From NCBI RefSeq assembly GCF_009193305.1, contig NZ_WBVS01000002.1, positions 248,001-312,000 of the forward strand: 64,000 nt of DNA. Reading direction: 5' to 3'. Below, piece by piece: positions 43,168-52,244 of this stretch. The DNA comes from Bifidobacterium cebidarum (GTDB lineage: Bacteria > Actinomycetota > Actinomycetes > Actinomycetales > Bifidobacteriaceae). Below the pieces are notes generated by a model. It was not told the origin of the DNA. It made no database searches and saw only the letters and a list, made by a program, of their open reading frames with translations. Both the position numbers and the translations under genes were made by a program. The number at the start of each line of letters is the position of its first letter. The first letter of the stretch is position 1.

Positions 43168-44190
43168 TCAGCGCGTGCTGTTGCGCACCACTAATTCGGT
43201 GGGCAACGTGACGCCGACCGGCTGCTCGCCGTTGATCAGGCGCATCAGCTGATCGACCAGATGCTTGCCGATGGCCGTGAACGGCTGGCGGATAGTGGTC
43301 AGCGCGGGATCGGCGAGTGTGGCGGCCGAGGAATCGTCGAAGCCGATGATCTGCACGTCATCCGGGACCTTGAGCCCACGCGCGCGCAGTGTTTTGATAG
43401 CACCGACGGCCATGGGATCCGAGGACACGAAAACGCCGTCGATGGCGGGATCGGCGTCAAGCAGCTGCGCCATGGCGGTTTCGCCACTGGCTGCTGAATA
43501 ATCACCATGTGCGATGCGGGCTTGCGCGTTGCCGGAATCATCATCGAATGCGGCAACGGTATCAAGGAAACCGTGGATACGATCACGGGTGCCGCTCGGG
43601 CCTGCGGGACCGGCGATCATCGCGATATGCTTGGCGCCACGTTCGTGCAGATATTCGCAGGCCTTGCGTGCGCCGCCGTAATCCTCGACGTGCACATAGC
43701 CCACGGGCAAAGTCTCGTCGGATGGCTGCTCGGCGATGACGGTAGGAATGCCGGCCTCAACCAAGCCGTTCAGCATCTCGCTGGAATCCTTGTGCCAGGC
43801 GACTTGGATTACGCCGTCGACGTGGCCTGCCTGCAGATAGGCGAGATTGCGCTTGGCTTCATCCTGATTATCGGTGGTCATCAGGATGAATGAGACGCCT
43901 TTCTTGCCAAGCTCATCGGCCACGGCCCTCAAGAGTGCCGCGAAGTTCGGGTCCTCGAACAGCAGCTTTTGCGGTTCCCCCAGCAGAAAGGCCACAGATC
44001 CGGCGCGTCCGGTGACCAGTGCGCGTGCGTGGCTGTTGGCTACATAGCCGGTTTGTTCGATGGCGGCCTTAATGCTGGCGGCGGCATCCTGGCTCACCCA
44101 TTTGCGACCGTTGAGGTAGCGGGATACGGTGGCGCGGGAGACGCCGGCGATGCGTGCAACGTCGTGGATGGTCGCTTTGTGCTGGTTCAC
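43168..44190 (-). CDS. LacI-family transcriptional regulator
   Basis: The 340-residue product has an N-terminal LacI helix-turn-helix (ATIHDVARIAGVSRATVSRYLNG, about 6-28) with hinge, then a periplasmic-binding-protein-like sugar domain (about 60-335, with VFVSSDPMAVGAIKTL and IIGFDDSS). The start is GTG 44190 with GAAAGG upstream; the longer open frame is non-coding in character. It is the third gene of the GH43-permease-LacI unit and should act on the two operators at 46856-46958. Confidence 0.93.
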   Translation of the reverse strand: MNQHKATIHDVARIAGVSRATVSRYLNGRKWVSQDAAASIKAAIEQTGYVANSHARALVTGRAGSVAFLLGEPQKLLFEDPNFAALLRAVADELGKKGVSFILMTTDNQDEAKRNLAYLQAGHVDGVIQVAWHKDSSEMLNGLVEAGIPTVIAEQPSDETLPVGYVHVEDYGGARKACEYLHERGAKHIAMIAGPAGPSGTRDRIHGFLDTVAAFDDDSGNAQARIAHGDYSAASGETAMAQLLDADPAIDGVFVSSDPMAVGAIKTLRARGLKVPDDVQIIGFDDSSAATLADPALTTIRQPFTAIGKHLVDQLMRLINGEQPVGVTLPTELVVRNSTR

Positions 44191-44318
44191 TCGAAACCTT
44201 TCATGCGGGATATCCTCTTGTGCGGATGGCCCGCGGAAGTTGAAATCGCTCCTATTGTAGCCGGTGACAGTTGTCTGGTCTGTGTCCTGCCGCGTTGACT
44301 GCCTTGGTTTGCGCGAAC

Positions 44319-44368
44319 TTACCGGACATGCAGAACGGCCGCATGCCCGGTAAGGCAATGCGGCCGTT
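44319..44368. promoter_or_regulatory. Two overlapping, mutually exclusive hairpins
   Basis: TTACCGGACATGC (44319-44331) pairs with GCATGCCCGGTAA (44341-44353). AACGGCCGCAT (44334-44344) pairs perfectly with ATGCGGCCGTT (44358-44368). The arms overlap, so only one can form at a time. They sit between the permease stop and the LacI start, on that transcript. Confidence 0.55.
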
Positions 44369-44391
44369 GCTGTGCTACTACTGTCGCGCTA

Positions 44392-45657
44392 TCAGGCCTC
44401 AACCTGCTTGCTGTCGTTGCGCATGAGCAGGGAGCCGCCGATCACGAACACGGCGATGAGCACTGCGAGCAGCAGGTAGGCGTGGTGGAAGCCGAGCTGG
44501 GTGTACATGTTGCCCATCACCAGTGAGAAGATGGTCAGACCGATCTGCTTGGCGGTGCCGAAGCCGTACATGTAGACCGTGGCGGAGAGGCGCTTATCGA
44601 ACACGCGGGTGATGTACTTCATCACGGAGACCAGCATGAACGGCATCTCCAGAGCGGCGAGCAGACGCCAGAACACCAGCATCGGAATGGTGTTGATGAA
44701 GGCGCAGCCGAGCACGCGCACGAACAGGATGCCGCCGTAGATCAGCAGGCCGGTCTTGGCGCCGATCTTGTTGATCAGGGCAGGCATGAACAGCATGCAG
44801 ATGGCCTCGAGCAGGATTTGGACGGAGACCACGCGGCTGAAGAAGGTGGCGCCGGCGGTGGCGTCGGAGAAGAAGGAAGCGAAGTAGTTCGGGAACTGCT
44901 GGTCGAACACGTCGTACATGGTGGCGGAGCCGATGATCAGCAGGCAGAAGCCCCAGAAGCTGCGGTTCTTGAAGATGGAGACCCACTCTTCGCGGGAGAT
45001 CGGCTCGTTGTCGCCGTCTTCGCCTTCCTCGGCCTTGACTGCGCCGGCCATGTGATCCTCAGGCAGCTTGACGATGGAGATCAGGACGAGCAGCACGGCT
45101 GCACAGAAGGTCATCGCCCAGAAGATGGAGCCGGTGTTCTTGGCCCACATGATGCCACCCACGAAGGAAGCGGTGGCGCCAGCCAGGGAGCCGAACAGAC
45201 GTGCGTGGCCGTACTCGAAGTGGTAGGCGCGGGAGGAACGTTCGTTGTAGGCCTCGATTACGCCTACGCCGCCGTTCAGGCACAGGCTCAGGTAGGCACC
45301 CATCACGATGGCGCCCAGGATCTGGTTAGCGCCGATGATCGGCAGGAACACCCACTGGAACAGCGGTCCGAGGAAGAGGATGCAGCAGACCACGAAGATG
45401 AACAGGCCCTTCTTCAAGCCGAGTCGATCCTGAATAGGTCCGAAGATCGGCTGCAGAATCAGAGCGCCGAACGACATGATGGAGAACACCAAGCCGGAGG
45501 CGGTGGTGTCCATGCCGGCCGGGCCCTTCAGCCAGTACGGCAGGAAGGTGAAGATAAGCTGCCAGACGGCGAAGTAGAAGAAGTAGAGTCCGCCGAAGTT
45601 CCAGAAGATGCCGCGCTTCAACGAGCTCAGCAGGGAGGTTGATTGTTCCTGTGCCAT
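44392..45657 (-). CDS. MFS oligosaccharide:H+ symporter (LacY-like)
   Basis: The 421-residue permease has 12 helices. The opening WNFGGLYFFYFAVWQLIFTFLPYWL and the DRLGLKKGLF loop are typical of the oligosaccharide:H+ symporter group that includes LacY and sucrose permeases. A charged loop (EEGEDGDNEPISREEW) joins the halves. Encoded between a GH43 enzyme and LacI, it probably imports short arabino- or xylo-oligosaccharides, or another pentose-containing glycan (inference). Confidence 0.9.
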   Translation of the reverse strand: MAQEQSTSLLSSLKRGIFWNFGGLYFFYFAVWQLIFTFLPYWLKGPAGMDTTASGLVFSIMSFGALILQPIFGPIQDRLGLKKGLFIFVVCCILFLGPLFQWVFLPIIGANQILGAIVMGAYLSLCLNGGVGVIEAYNERSSRAYHFEYGHARLFGSLAGATASFVGGIMWAKNTGSIFWAMTFCAAVLLVLISIVKLPEDHMAGAVKAEEGEDGDNEPISREEWVSIFKNRSFWGFCLLIIGSATMYDVFDQQFPNYFASFFSDATAGATFFSRVVSVQILLEAICMLFMPALINKIGAKTGLLIYGGILFVRVLGCAFINTIPMLVFWRLLAALEMPFMLVSVMKYITRVFDKRLSATVYMYGFGTAKQIGLTIFSLVMGNMYTQLGFHHAYLLLAVLIAVFVIGGSLLMRNDSKQVEA

Positions 45658-45711
45658 GATGATTGGTCCGTTTCTTGGATTGCTTGGATGTTTGTGGTGG
45701 TTGGTGATTGG

Positions 45712-46737
45712 TTACAGCGTCTCGTCAACGTCGAGGTGTCCGTCCGCCGGCAGCACGTCGGTCGTGGCCGGGGTCCAGCGGGTGTCCATCTGCGGGGTGC
45801 CGAAGTTCGGGGTGCCGTCTTCGTTCCAGGTGATCAGGCCCATGCGGGCGTGGCGGTTCGGGTCGAACAGCGGGTCACCCAATATCTCCACGTAGTTGCG
45901 GCAGTGGTAGATGAGCACGTCCTGGCCGTCTTCGGTGGTGGTGAAGGAGTTGTGGCCGGGGCCGAACTGGCGCACGGTTTCGTCCGAGGTGAACACCGGT
46001 TCGCTGGACTTGGTCCAGTTGGCCGGGTCGAGCAGGTCGGAGTCGGCATTGGCGGTGAGCATGCCCATCGCGTATTCGGGGCCGGTGCCGGAGGCGGAGA
46101 AGGTCACGAAGATCTTGTCGCCGTGCTTCAAGACCGCCGGGCCTTCCTCGACGATGAAACGGATCTTCTCCCAATCGAGTTCCGGCTTGCTGAGCATCAC
46201 GGGCTTGGTGGCGAGCGTCCACGGGTTCTCCATGCGGGCGATGTACAGGTTGGAGTGGCCCTCGATGTTGAGGTCCTGCTGTGCCCAGATCAGGTATTGG
46301 TGGCCGTCGGAGTGCATGAAGCTGGTGGCGTCCAGTGCGAAGGTGTCCATGCCGGTGTCGACCTGGCCGCGCTCAACCCATTCGCCGGTGATGGGGTCGG
46401 CGTCGTCGCAGGTCAGGCAGAATACGCGGTGCTGGAAGGTGTCGGCCACAGGGTCGATTGCGGTGGTGTGCGCGGCGGCGAAGTAGATAACCCACTGGCC
46501 GTTCACGCGGTGGATTTCAGGTGCCCAGATGAGCTCGCTCATCGGACCGGTGCCGCTTTCGTGCTTGTGCCAGATGGTGTGTTCCTCGGCCTGCTGCAAG
46601 CCGGAAAGGGTCTTCGAGCGGCGAAGGGTGATGCGGTCGTACACCGGGTAGGAGCCGGTGAACAGGTAACCATCGTCGGTGCGCAACACGTACGGATCGG
46701 CGCGCTGCAGCACAATCGGATTCGGCAGTAATGCCAT
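45712..46737 (-). CDS. GH43 family glycoside hydrolase
   Basis: The 341-residue five-bladed beta-propeller starts MALLPNPIVLQRADPYVLRT, with Asp14 as the catalytic base. The second Asp lies in LDATSF (about 136-141) and the general acid Glu in VEEGPAV (about 197-203). The family cleaves arabinofuranosyl or xylosyl linkages; I favour the exo-arabinofuranosidase subgroup but cannot separate it from beta-xylosidase. There is no signal peptide, so it acts on imported oligosaccharides. GAGGAG precedes the ATG. It heads the operon with the permease and LacI. Confidence 0.92.
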   Translation of the reverse strand: MALLPNPIVLQRADPYVLRTDDGYLFTGSYPVYDRITLRRSKTLSGLQQAEEHTIWHKHESGTGPMSELIWAPEIHRVNGQWVIYFAAAHTTAIDPVADTFQHRVFCLTCDDADPITGEWVERGQVDTGMDTFALDATSFMHSDGHQYLIWAQQDLNIEGHSNLYIARMENPWTLATKPVMLSKPELDWEKIRFIVEEGPAVLKHGDKIFVTFSASGTGPEYAMGMLTANADSDLLDPANWTKSSEPVFTSDETVRQFGPGHNSFTTTEDGQDVLIYHCRNYVEILGDPLFDPNRHARMGLITWNEDGTPNFGTPQMDTRWTPATTDVLPADGHLDVDETL

Positions 46738-46855
46738 GGTGTCTCCTCATTGATGTCGAACAATGAACATCGTTGTGTCGGTGTGCTCGGGGCTGCTGCA
46801 GGTTTGCGACTTCTTGGTCGGCATTGTCTGACGCTGACCAAACCTGAAACAACAC

Positions 46856-46958
46856 TGTGCACGTTTCCAGTCAGTAAATATACGCTTGCTGGCGAGTTTT
46901 GCAAGTTATGTGATATTGCAGTATGTGCCACCTGTTGCAATGACTGGAAACGTGCACA
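46856..46958 (-). promoter_or_regulatory. Promoter of the GH43 operon flanked by two LacI operators
   Basis: TGTGCACGTTTCCA (46856-46869) and its exact inverse TGGAAACGTGCACA (46945-46958) fit the LacI-family pattern TGNNNNCGNTTNCA. They are part of a perfect 19-bp inverted repeat and are 89 bp apart centre to centre. Between them on the minus strand lie TTGCAA (46899-46904), 16 bases, then TATATT (46877-46882), so one operator covers the predicted start site and the other lies upstream. Confidence 0.8.
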
Positions 46959-47054
46959 GTCTCACGGCGTGTCGCAAAGTTCCAAATTCAGAATAACGTG
47001 CCACCGCGCTGCGCCGTGTGACTGTGCACCGCGGCATCATGCCGCCATGATCCC

Positions 47055-47164
47055 TTGACTGTAGGTTTTTGAACACTGACTGTAGGAAATCCAACACTGA
47101 CTGTAGGGAATCTAACGAATTCTGTTCAAAAACCTACAGTCGGTGTTCAAAAACCTACAGTCAA
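47055..47164. repeat. Phased dyad repeat with 21-bp units
   Basis: TGACTGTAGG occurs at 47056, 47077 and 47098 (21 bp apart). The inverse (ending CCTACAGTC) occurs in blocks 47124-47143 and 47145-47164 (21 bp apart). The outermost direct copy, TTGACTGTAGGTTTTTGAAC, is the exact inverse of the outermost inverted one and recurs at 61271-61290. Confidence 0.82.
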
Positions 47165-47300
47165 CTGGGCGGCGATGCAATGTGATGGTCGGTGCGGCGG
47201 CCGAGGTGCGGTTCAGCCTCGCTGGGATCGCGTTTTCAGCATGAAGCATTGTGCCACAATAGGAGACAGGGCCCGGCGGGCAGCACGAAGGGGAACTGGC

Positions 47301-48587
47301 ATGACTAATCACGCATCTTCCGGTAGCCGACAATCCCACAATCTTGGCAAGAGTACGGCTGCCGAAGAGTCAGCCATCGAAGCGGATTTGGTGGCTGCCG
47401 AACTGGACGGTGCCGACATGGATCTGGACGCCAAGCGATTGCCGATCCTGGCTCGCATCTATGGCATCCTGATTCTGCTCGATGGCCTTGCCGCATTGCC
47501 GTTTACGGTGTTCGCCACCATCTACAGCGTGCGCGAGATCCTGACCGGCCGCGTGCATGTGGATGCCATGAGCCTCACATTCATCCTCTCCGCGTTGCAC
47601 GCGGTGGTGCTGATCATCAATGCGGCATGCCTGATCGTCTTCGGCGTGCTACTACTGCGCAATCGCCGTCGCTATGCCGCGCGTTGGGCATATGTGCTGA
47701 TGCCGCTGACGTTGGCCGAAGGCATGCTCTCGCTGGCTTTGCAGGGTTTGGGTTGGAACCTGATGCTGCCGGCGATTCAGATGGTCATCCTCGTGGTGAT
47801 TTCAATCACCGCCGATCCGTCGCTGCGTGAGGAACGCCGACTGCAGCGTGCGCTCAAGCGCATGGATGACCGCGACGAATACGATGCCGCAGTGGCTGCC
47901 GGCATGCTGGGTCGCGACCAGAGCGGCAAAGGCTACATCGCGCTGGACTTCTTCAATATCTTCTGGCTGTTCACCATAGCCTCAGTGGGCGGCCTGATCA
48001 TCGAAACCATCTATCATTTCGCGTTGTACCATGGCGAGCTGCAGGACCGTGCGGGCCTGTTGTGGGGACCGTTCTCGCCAATCTACGGCTGCGGTGCCGT
48101 ACTGGTCACAGTATTTCTGAATCGACTCTGGAAGGCGAACGCCGGTCTGATTTTCTGTGCTTCGGCGGTGATCGGCGGCACGTTCGAATACGTGACCAGC
48201 TGGTTCATGGAAGTCGCATTCGGCATCACCGCGTGGGACTACACCGGCCAATGGCTTTCCGTCGACGGCCGCACATCCGGCAAATACATGTTCTTCTGGG
48301 GCTTGATCGGCTTGGTCTGGGTGCGCTGGCTGTTGCCGCGCATGCTCGCGCTCATCAATCGCATTCCTTGGAAAGTGCGCTACTCGCTCACCGCAGTATG
48401 CGCGGTGCTGATGATTGTCGACATCGTATTCACGCTGATGGCACTCGACTGCTGGTACGGCAGACTTGCCGGCCAGCCTCAGACCTCGCCCGCCGCGCTC
48501 TGGTTCGGTGAGCACTACGGCAACGATTACATGGCCGCCCGCTTCCAAACCATGACTATCGACCCCACCAAAGCCGGGCGTATGTAG
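47301..48587 (+). CDS. Membrane protein with C-terminal CmpB-type (PF06541-like) domain
   Basis: The 428-residue product has a polar N-terminus (about 1-45), four helices (about 50-180), a charged linker (EERRLQRALKRMDDRDEYDA), then a second helical domain (about 225-400) containing GPFSPIYGCGAVLVTVFL, the signature of the putative ABC-transporter type IV (CmpB) family. Function is unknown; no ATPase is adjacent. The start at 47301 has AAGGGG upstream. It is divergent from the GH43 operon, with the 21-bp repeat in between. Confidence 0.85.
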   Translation: MTNHASSGSRQSHNLGKSTAAEESAIEADLVAAELDGADMDLDAKRLPILARIYGILILLDGLAALPFTVFATIYSVREILTGRVHVDAMSLTFILSALHAVVLIINAACLIVFGVLLLRNRRRYAARWAYVLMPLTLAEGMLSLALQGLGWNLMLPAIQMVILVVISITADPSLREERRLQRALKRMDDRDEYDAAVAAGMLGRDQSGKGYIALDFFNIFWLFTIASVGGLIIETIYHFALYHGELQDRAGLLWGPFSPIYGCGAVLVTVFLNRLWKANAGLIFCASAVIGGTFEYVTSWFMEVAFGITAWDYTGQWLSVDGRTSGKYMFFWGLIGLVWVRWLLPRMLALINRIPWKVRYSLTAVCAVLMIVDIVFTLMALDCWYGRLAGQPQTSPAALWFGEHYGNDYMAARFQTMTIDPTKAGRM

Positions 48588-48766
48588 GCTTGGCCGAACG
48601 GCCTTGAGTGTGTCGAGCATCGCATACGCCGACCATCCACGACCCAGACCTAAGTGTTTACGGCTACGCGGTGAGCGTAAGACGAGCCGTGCGCGCTTCC
48701 GGTGCCAAGGATAGACTTGGATTCCGGAAGAATCGTTCCTTAATACTGCAAGGAAAGGCAAGGCAG

Positions 48767-50224
48767 ATGGCCGAAGCTACAGCAAATATCGGTGTTATTG
48801 GACTGGCCGCCATGGGCTCCAACCTGGCGCGCAACCTAGCGCACCACGGCAACACGGTGGCCCTGTTCAACCGTCACTACTCCCGTACCGAAAAGCTGAT
48901 GAACGAGCATGGCACTGAAGGCAACTTCGTACCGGCCAAGACGCTGGAAGAGTTCGCGGCTTCCCTGAAGCGTCCGCGCACTGCCATCATCATGGTCAAG
49001 GCCGGTGCTCCGACCGATGCCGTGATCGAGCAGCTCGAAGAGGTGTTCGAGCCGGGCGACATCATCGTGGATGGCGGCAACTCCTTCTTCAAGGACACCA
49101 TCAAGCGTGAGAAGGAAGTGCGTGCCAAGGGCTTCCACTTCGTTGGCTGCGGCGTGTCCGGTGGCGAGGAAGGCGCTCTGAACGGCCCGTCCCTGATGCC
49201 CGGTGGCACTGCGGAATCCTGGAAGACGCTTGGCCCGATTCTGGAATCCATCGCCGCCAAGGTGAATGGTGAACCGTGCGTGACCCACATCGGCACTGAT
49301 GGCGCCGGCCACTTCGTCAAGATGGTGCACAACGGCATCGAGTACGCCGATATGCAGGTGATTGGCGAGGCCTACGACATTCTGCGTCGCGGTCTGGGCA
49401 TGGATGCCGAGGAGATTGGCGACGTGTTCGAGGAGTGGAACAAGGGCGACCTTGACTCCTACCTGATTGAGATCACCGCCGAGATTCTGCATCACAAGGA
49501 CGCCGAGACCGGCAAGCCGTTCGTGGACGTGGTCGTCGATCACGCCGGCATGAAGGGCACTGGTACCTGGACCGTGCAGACCGGCCTGGAGTTCGGCTCT
49601 CCGGTGGCCGCTATTGGCGAGGCTGTGTTCGCCCGTGCGCTGTCTTCTCATGGTGAGCTGCGCGAGGCCGCCCAGAAGGAAGGCCTGGCGGGCCCGAACA
49701 AGACCATCGACCTGGCCGGCGAAGACAAGGCCGCATTCGTGGAGGATGTGCGCAAGGCGCTGTTCGCCTCCAAGGTGGTGGCCTACGCCCAGGGTCTGAA
49801 TGAGATTCAGGACGGTGCCAAAGAATACGGTTGGGATATCAACCTGTCCGAAGTGGCCCGTATTTGGCGCGGCGGCTGCATCATTCGCGCCCAGTTCCTG
49901 CTCGACCGCATCACCGAGGCCTTCAAGGGCGACAACCCGCCGGCCTCCCTGCTGTTCGACCCGTACTTCGAGAAGATCATCGGCGAATCCCAGGATGCAT
50001 GGCGTCGCGTGATCGTTCGCGCTGTCGAGGCTGGCATCCCGACTCCGGTGTTCTCCAGCTCCCTGGCCTACTACGATGGCCTGCGCTCCAAGCGCCTGCC
50101 CACCGCCCTGACCCAGTCCCAGCGCGACCTCTTCGGCGCCCACACCTACGGCCGCGTAGACAAGCCCGGCGTATTCCACACGTTGTGGGCTGAGCCGGGT
50201 CAGCCTGAAGAGCAGCAGGCCTGA
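48767..50224 (+). CDS. gnd: 6-phosphogluconate dehydrogenase, decarboxylating
   Basis: The 485-residue enzyme oxidises 6-phosphogluconate to ribulose 5-phosphate with NADP. The N-terminal Rossmann motif is IGVIGLAAMGSNLARNLA (about 8-25), followed by DGGNSFFKDT and GCGVSGGEEGALNGPSLMPGG (about 124-144). The catalytic HNGIEYADMQ has the family's His-Asn-Gly-Ile-Glu-Tyr. Length is standard for the long dimeric form. ATG 48767 follows AAGGCAAGG. It faces pgl-opcA-zwf and ends in a strong hairpin. Confidence 0.97.
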   Translation: MAEATANIGVIGLAAMGSNLARNLAHHGNTVALFNRHYSRTEKLMNEHGTEGNFVPAKTLEEFAASLKRPRTAIIMVKAGAPTDAVIEQLEEVFEPGDIIVDGGNSFFKDTIKREKEVRAKGFHFVGCGVSGGEEGALNGPSLMPGGTAESWKTLGPILESIAAKVNGEPCVTHIGTDGAGHFVKMVHNGIEYADMQVIGEAYDILRRGLGMDAEEIGDVFEEWNKGDLDSYLIEITAEILHHKDAETGKPFVDVVVDHAGMKGTGTWTVQTGLEFGSPVAAIGEAVFARALSSHGELREAAQKEGLAGPNKTIDLAGEDKAAFVEDVRKALFASKVVAYAQGLNEIQDGAKEYGWDINLSEVARIWRGGCIIRAQFLLDRITEAFKGDNPPASLLFDPYFEKIIGESQDAWRRVIVRAVEAGIPTPVFSSSLAYYDGLRSKRLPTALTQSQRDLFGAHTYGRVDKPGVFHTLWAEPGQPEEQQA

Positions 50225-50240
50225 CCTCATTCAATCACCT

Positions 50241-50281
50241 CGGAAAACGTACGCTAAGCGACAGTCAGCGTACGTTTTCCG
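50241..50281 (+). terminator. Terminator of gnd
   Basis: CGGAAAACGTACGCT and AGCGTACGTTTTCCG form a perfect 15-bp stem with an 11-base loop. It lies between convergent genes. Confidence 0.8.
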
Positions 50282-50323
50282 AGACGTTTTTCGTTGTCAG
50301 TGCGGTTTTGATCCGTTACTTAC

Positions 50324-51175
50324 CTACAGCTTCACCACGGTTTCTTCCGTCGAGAACCAGACGAATTCCTCGGTGCCACCGGCGTAGGAGGACGGGTACT
50401 CCGGGTTATTAGGCTGCGCGAACACATGTGCCAGCGAATCGGCCTTGCCGGCACCGGCCGCGAAGAACCATGTGTGGCGAGAGCGGGCAATCAAAGGCGC
50501 AGTCAGGGAAATACGCAGCGGCGGCATCTTGGGGGAGTGGCTCACACTCACGGTCAGGCGGTCGGTCACATCCACTTCGTGGTGGCCGGAGGACGCGGGG
50601 AACAGCGAGGCGTAATGACCATCCGGTCCCATGCCCAGAATCATCAAGTCGAACACCGGCTCCGGACCCATTTCACGAATAAGCTCCTGCTCATATTCGC
50701 GAGCGGCGGCATCCAGCAATGTTGCATTATCGGTATCAGCCGCATCACGTACCGCGGCGTCCGTGCTTTCCACATTCGCCATAACAGTGGCGATCTCATC
50801 CGCGGAACGGGTATCCGCAGGCATCTCATGGATGTTCGCTTCCGGAAGCTTCCCCTCAGCAACCAACTGATCGAGCAGCAGACGGCGAGCCTCTAGCGCA
50901 TTGCGGTCAGTGTCGTAAGCCGGCACGAAGCGTTCATCGCTGAACCAGAAGTGCACACGGCGCCAATCAATCGATTCGGCCAACGGGTTAGAAAGCACCA
51001 AACCCAGCGGTTGTGCTGCCGAGCCTCCGGAGAGCGCCACGTCCACGCGTGCGCGGCGGCTGCCATCAGCCAATCGTTCGTCCAATGCGTCCAACAGTGC
51101 CAGCGCCAAACGTTGTGCGCCCGCCTGCAGCATCAGATCTTTATTGGGATACACGATAAGTGCGCGATTTGCCAT
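50324..51175 (-). CDS. pgl: 6-phosphogluconolactonase
   Basis: The 283-residue protein hydrolyses 6-phosphogluconolactone, the second step of the oxidative pentose phosphate route. VHFWFSDERFVP (about 74-85) and LGMGPDGHYASLFP (about 180-193) are the DevB-type signatures. It is slightly longer than usual (about 240-260) owing to an Ala/Asp-rich insertion near 130-160. AAGGAATCATT precedes the ATG. A terminator-like hairpin lies between it and opcA. Confidence 0.95.
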   Translation of the reverse strand: MANRALIVYPNKDLMLQAGAQRLALALLDALDERLADGSRRARVDVALSGGSAAQPLGLVLSNPLAESIDWRRVHFWFSDERFVPAYDTDRNALEARRLLLDQLVAEGKLPEANIHEMPADTRSADEIATVMANVESTDAAVRDAADTDNATLLDAAAREYEQELIREMGPEPVFDLMILGMGPDGHYASLFPASSGHHEVDVTDRLTVSVSHSPKMPPLRISLTAPLIARSRHTWFFAAGAGKADSLAHVFAQPNNPEYPSSYAGGTEEFVWFSTEETVVKL

Positions 51176-51195
51176 AACAATGATTCCTTCAATAT

Positions 51196-51235
51196 AAAAA
51201 ACTTCCCTCAGCCAAGAATAACTGGCTGAGGGAAG
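51196..51235 (-). terminator. Terminator-like hairpin between opcA and pgl
   Basis: CTTCCCTCAGCCA and TGGCTGAGGGAAG form a perfect 13-bp stem. On the minus strand a run of six T follows directly. It stands at the end of opcA and upstream of the pgl ribosome site. Confidence 0.85.
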
Positions 51236-51245
51236 CGATAGGGCC

Positions 51246-52244
51246 TTAGTGACGAATCAAGTCCCAACCCTTGTTGATGACTTCGGCATACACCTCATCC
51301 GGATCGATGCGGCGCAGCTCCTCGGTCAGGCAGTCCTCGATGGTGCGCACCGGCACGGAGATGGCCTGTGGAGTCTGACCGGGCATGGAGATCAGAGCCT
51401 GATCCTCATGCGGTCGCTCCAACGACACCACGCCATCCGCACGCGTCAAGTACACACCGGTCACGGCTTCGGCATCGTCCACATACTCCACGTCGACATT
51501 CACGCTGAGCTTCAACCGCAACCATGCGCACAGCAGGTCCATCGGCAGGAACTCCTTCGGACCGGTCACCTTCACTGCGGTGACTGGCAGATGCGGCGGC
51601 TGGTCGAGCATGGAGGCCAGCATTGCGCGCCAGACGGTCAAACGAGTCCACGACAGGTCGATGTCCTCCGGCGTCCAGTTGCGGCGCAGACGCTCGATCG
51701 TGGCTTCAGGATTGTTGGAGCGCATTGCATCGGTGATGCGGCTGCGGGCCATGGCGCCCATCAGATCCTTGGAAGGATTGGACGGCGGGTTCGTCGGCCA
51801 CCATGCCACCACCGGCACATCCGGTACCAACAGCGGAATCACCAAGGTGTCCGGGTGGTTGATCAGGCCACCGCGTGGGCGCAGGATGATGATTTCGCCG
51901 GCGCCGGCGTCGGCGCCGAAGCGTACCTGGGCATTGAGATTGGACTCGGCCGGTCCGTCGGTCAGATCGACGGCCGGATTATCGGTCTTCTCCATGGCCT
52001 TTGCGCCGGCATCGGCCGAAGCGTCAGCCTGGTATGCAGTATCCGGCACAATCGCGATCACACGGCACGGATGCTCACGGCTGGCTGCATTGGCGACTTC
52101 CAGCGCATGCTCGAGTTCGCTATCATCCGCGGAAATCAGCAGGGTCAGCACGCGGCCCGTGGCGGATTCGCCGCGCTCCTCGTGCAGCTGCTCAATTTTA
52201 TGGGCGATTTCGCGCGTGCGCGTATTTGGCAGATCGATGATCAT
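51246..52244 (-). CDS. opcA: Glucose-6-phosphate dehydrogenase assembly protein OpcA
   Basis: The 332-residue product matches OpcA, which is needed for full activity of glucose-6-phosphate dehydrogenase in actinobacteria and cyanobacteria. It starts MIIDLPNTRTREIAHKIEQLH and has the central PDVPVVAWWPTNPP and later DLSWTRLTVWRAMLASMLDQPP, all family features. It overlaps zwf by 4 bases (ATGA), so the two proteins are made together. Confidence 0.94.
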   Translation of the reverse strand: MIIDLPNTRTREIAHKIEQLHEERGESATGRVLTLLISADDSELEHALEVANAASREHPCRVIAIVPDTAYQADASADAGAKAMEKTDNPAVDLTDGPAESNLNAQVRFGADAGAGEIIILRPRGGLINHPDTLVIPLLVPDVPVVAWWPTNPPSNPSKDLMGAMARSRITDAMRSNNPEATIERLRRNWTPEDIDLSWTRLTVWRAMLASMLDQPPHLPVTAVKVTGPKEFLPMDLLCAWLRLKLSVNVDVEYVDDAEAVTGVYLTRADGVVSLERPHEDQALISMPGQTPQAISVPVRTIEDCLTEELRRIDPDEVYAEVINKGWDLIRH

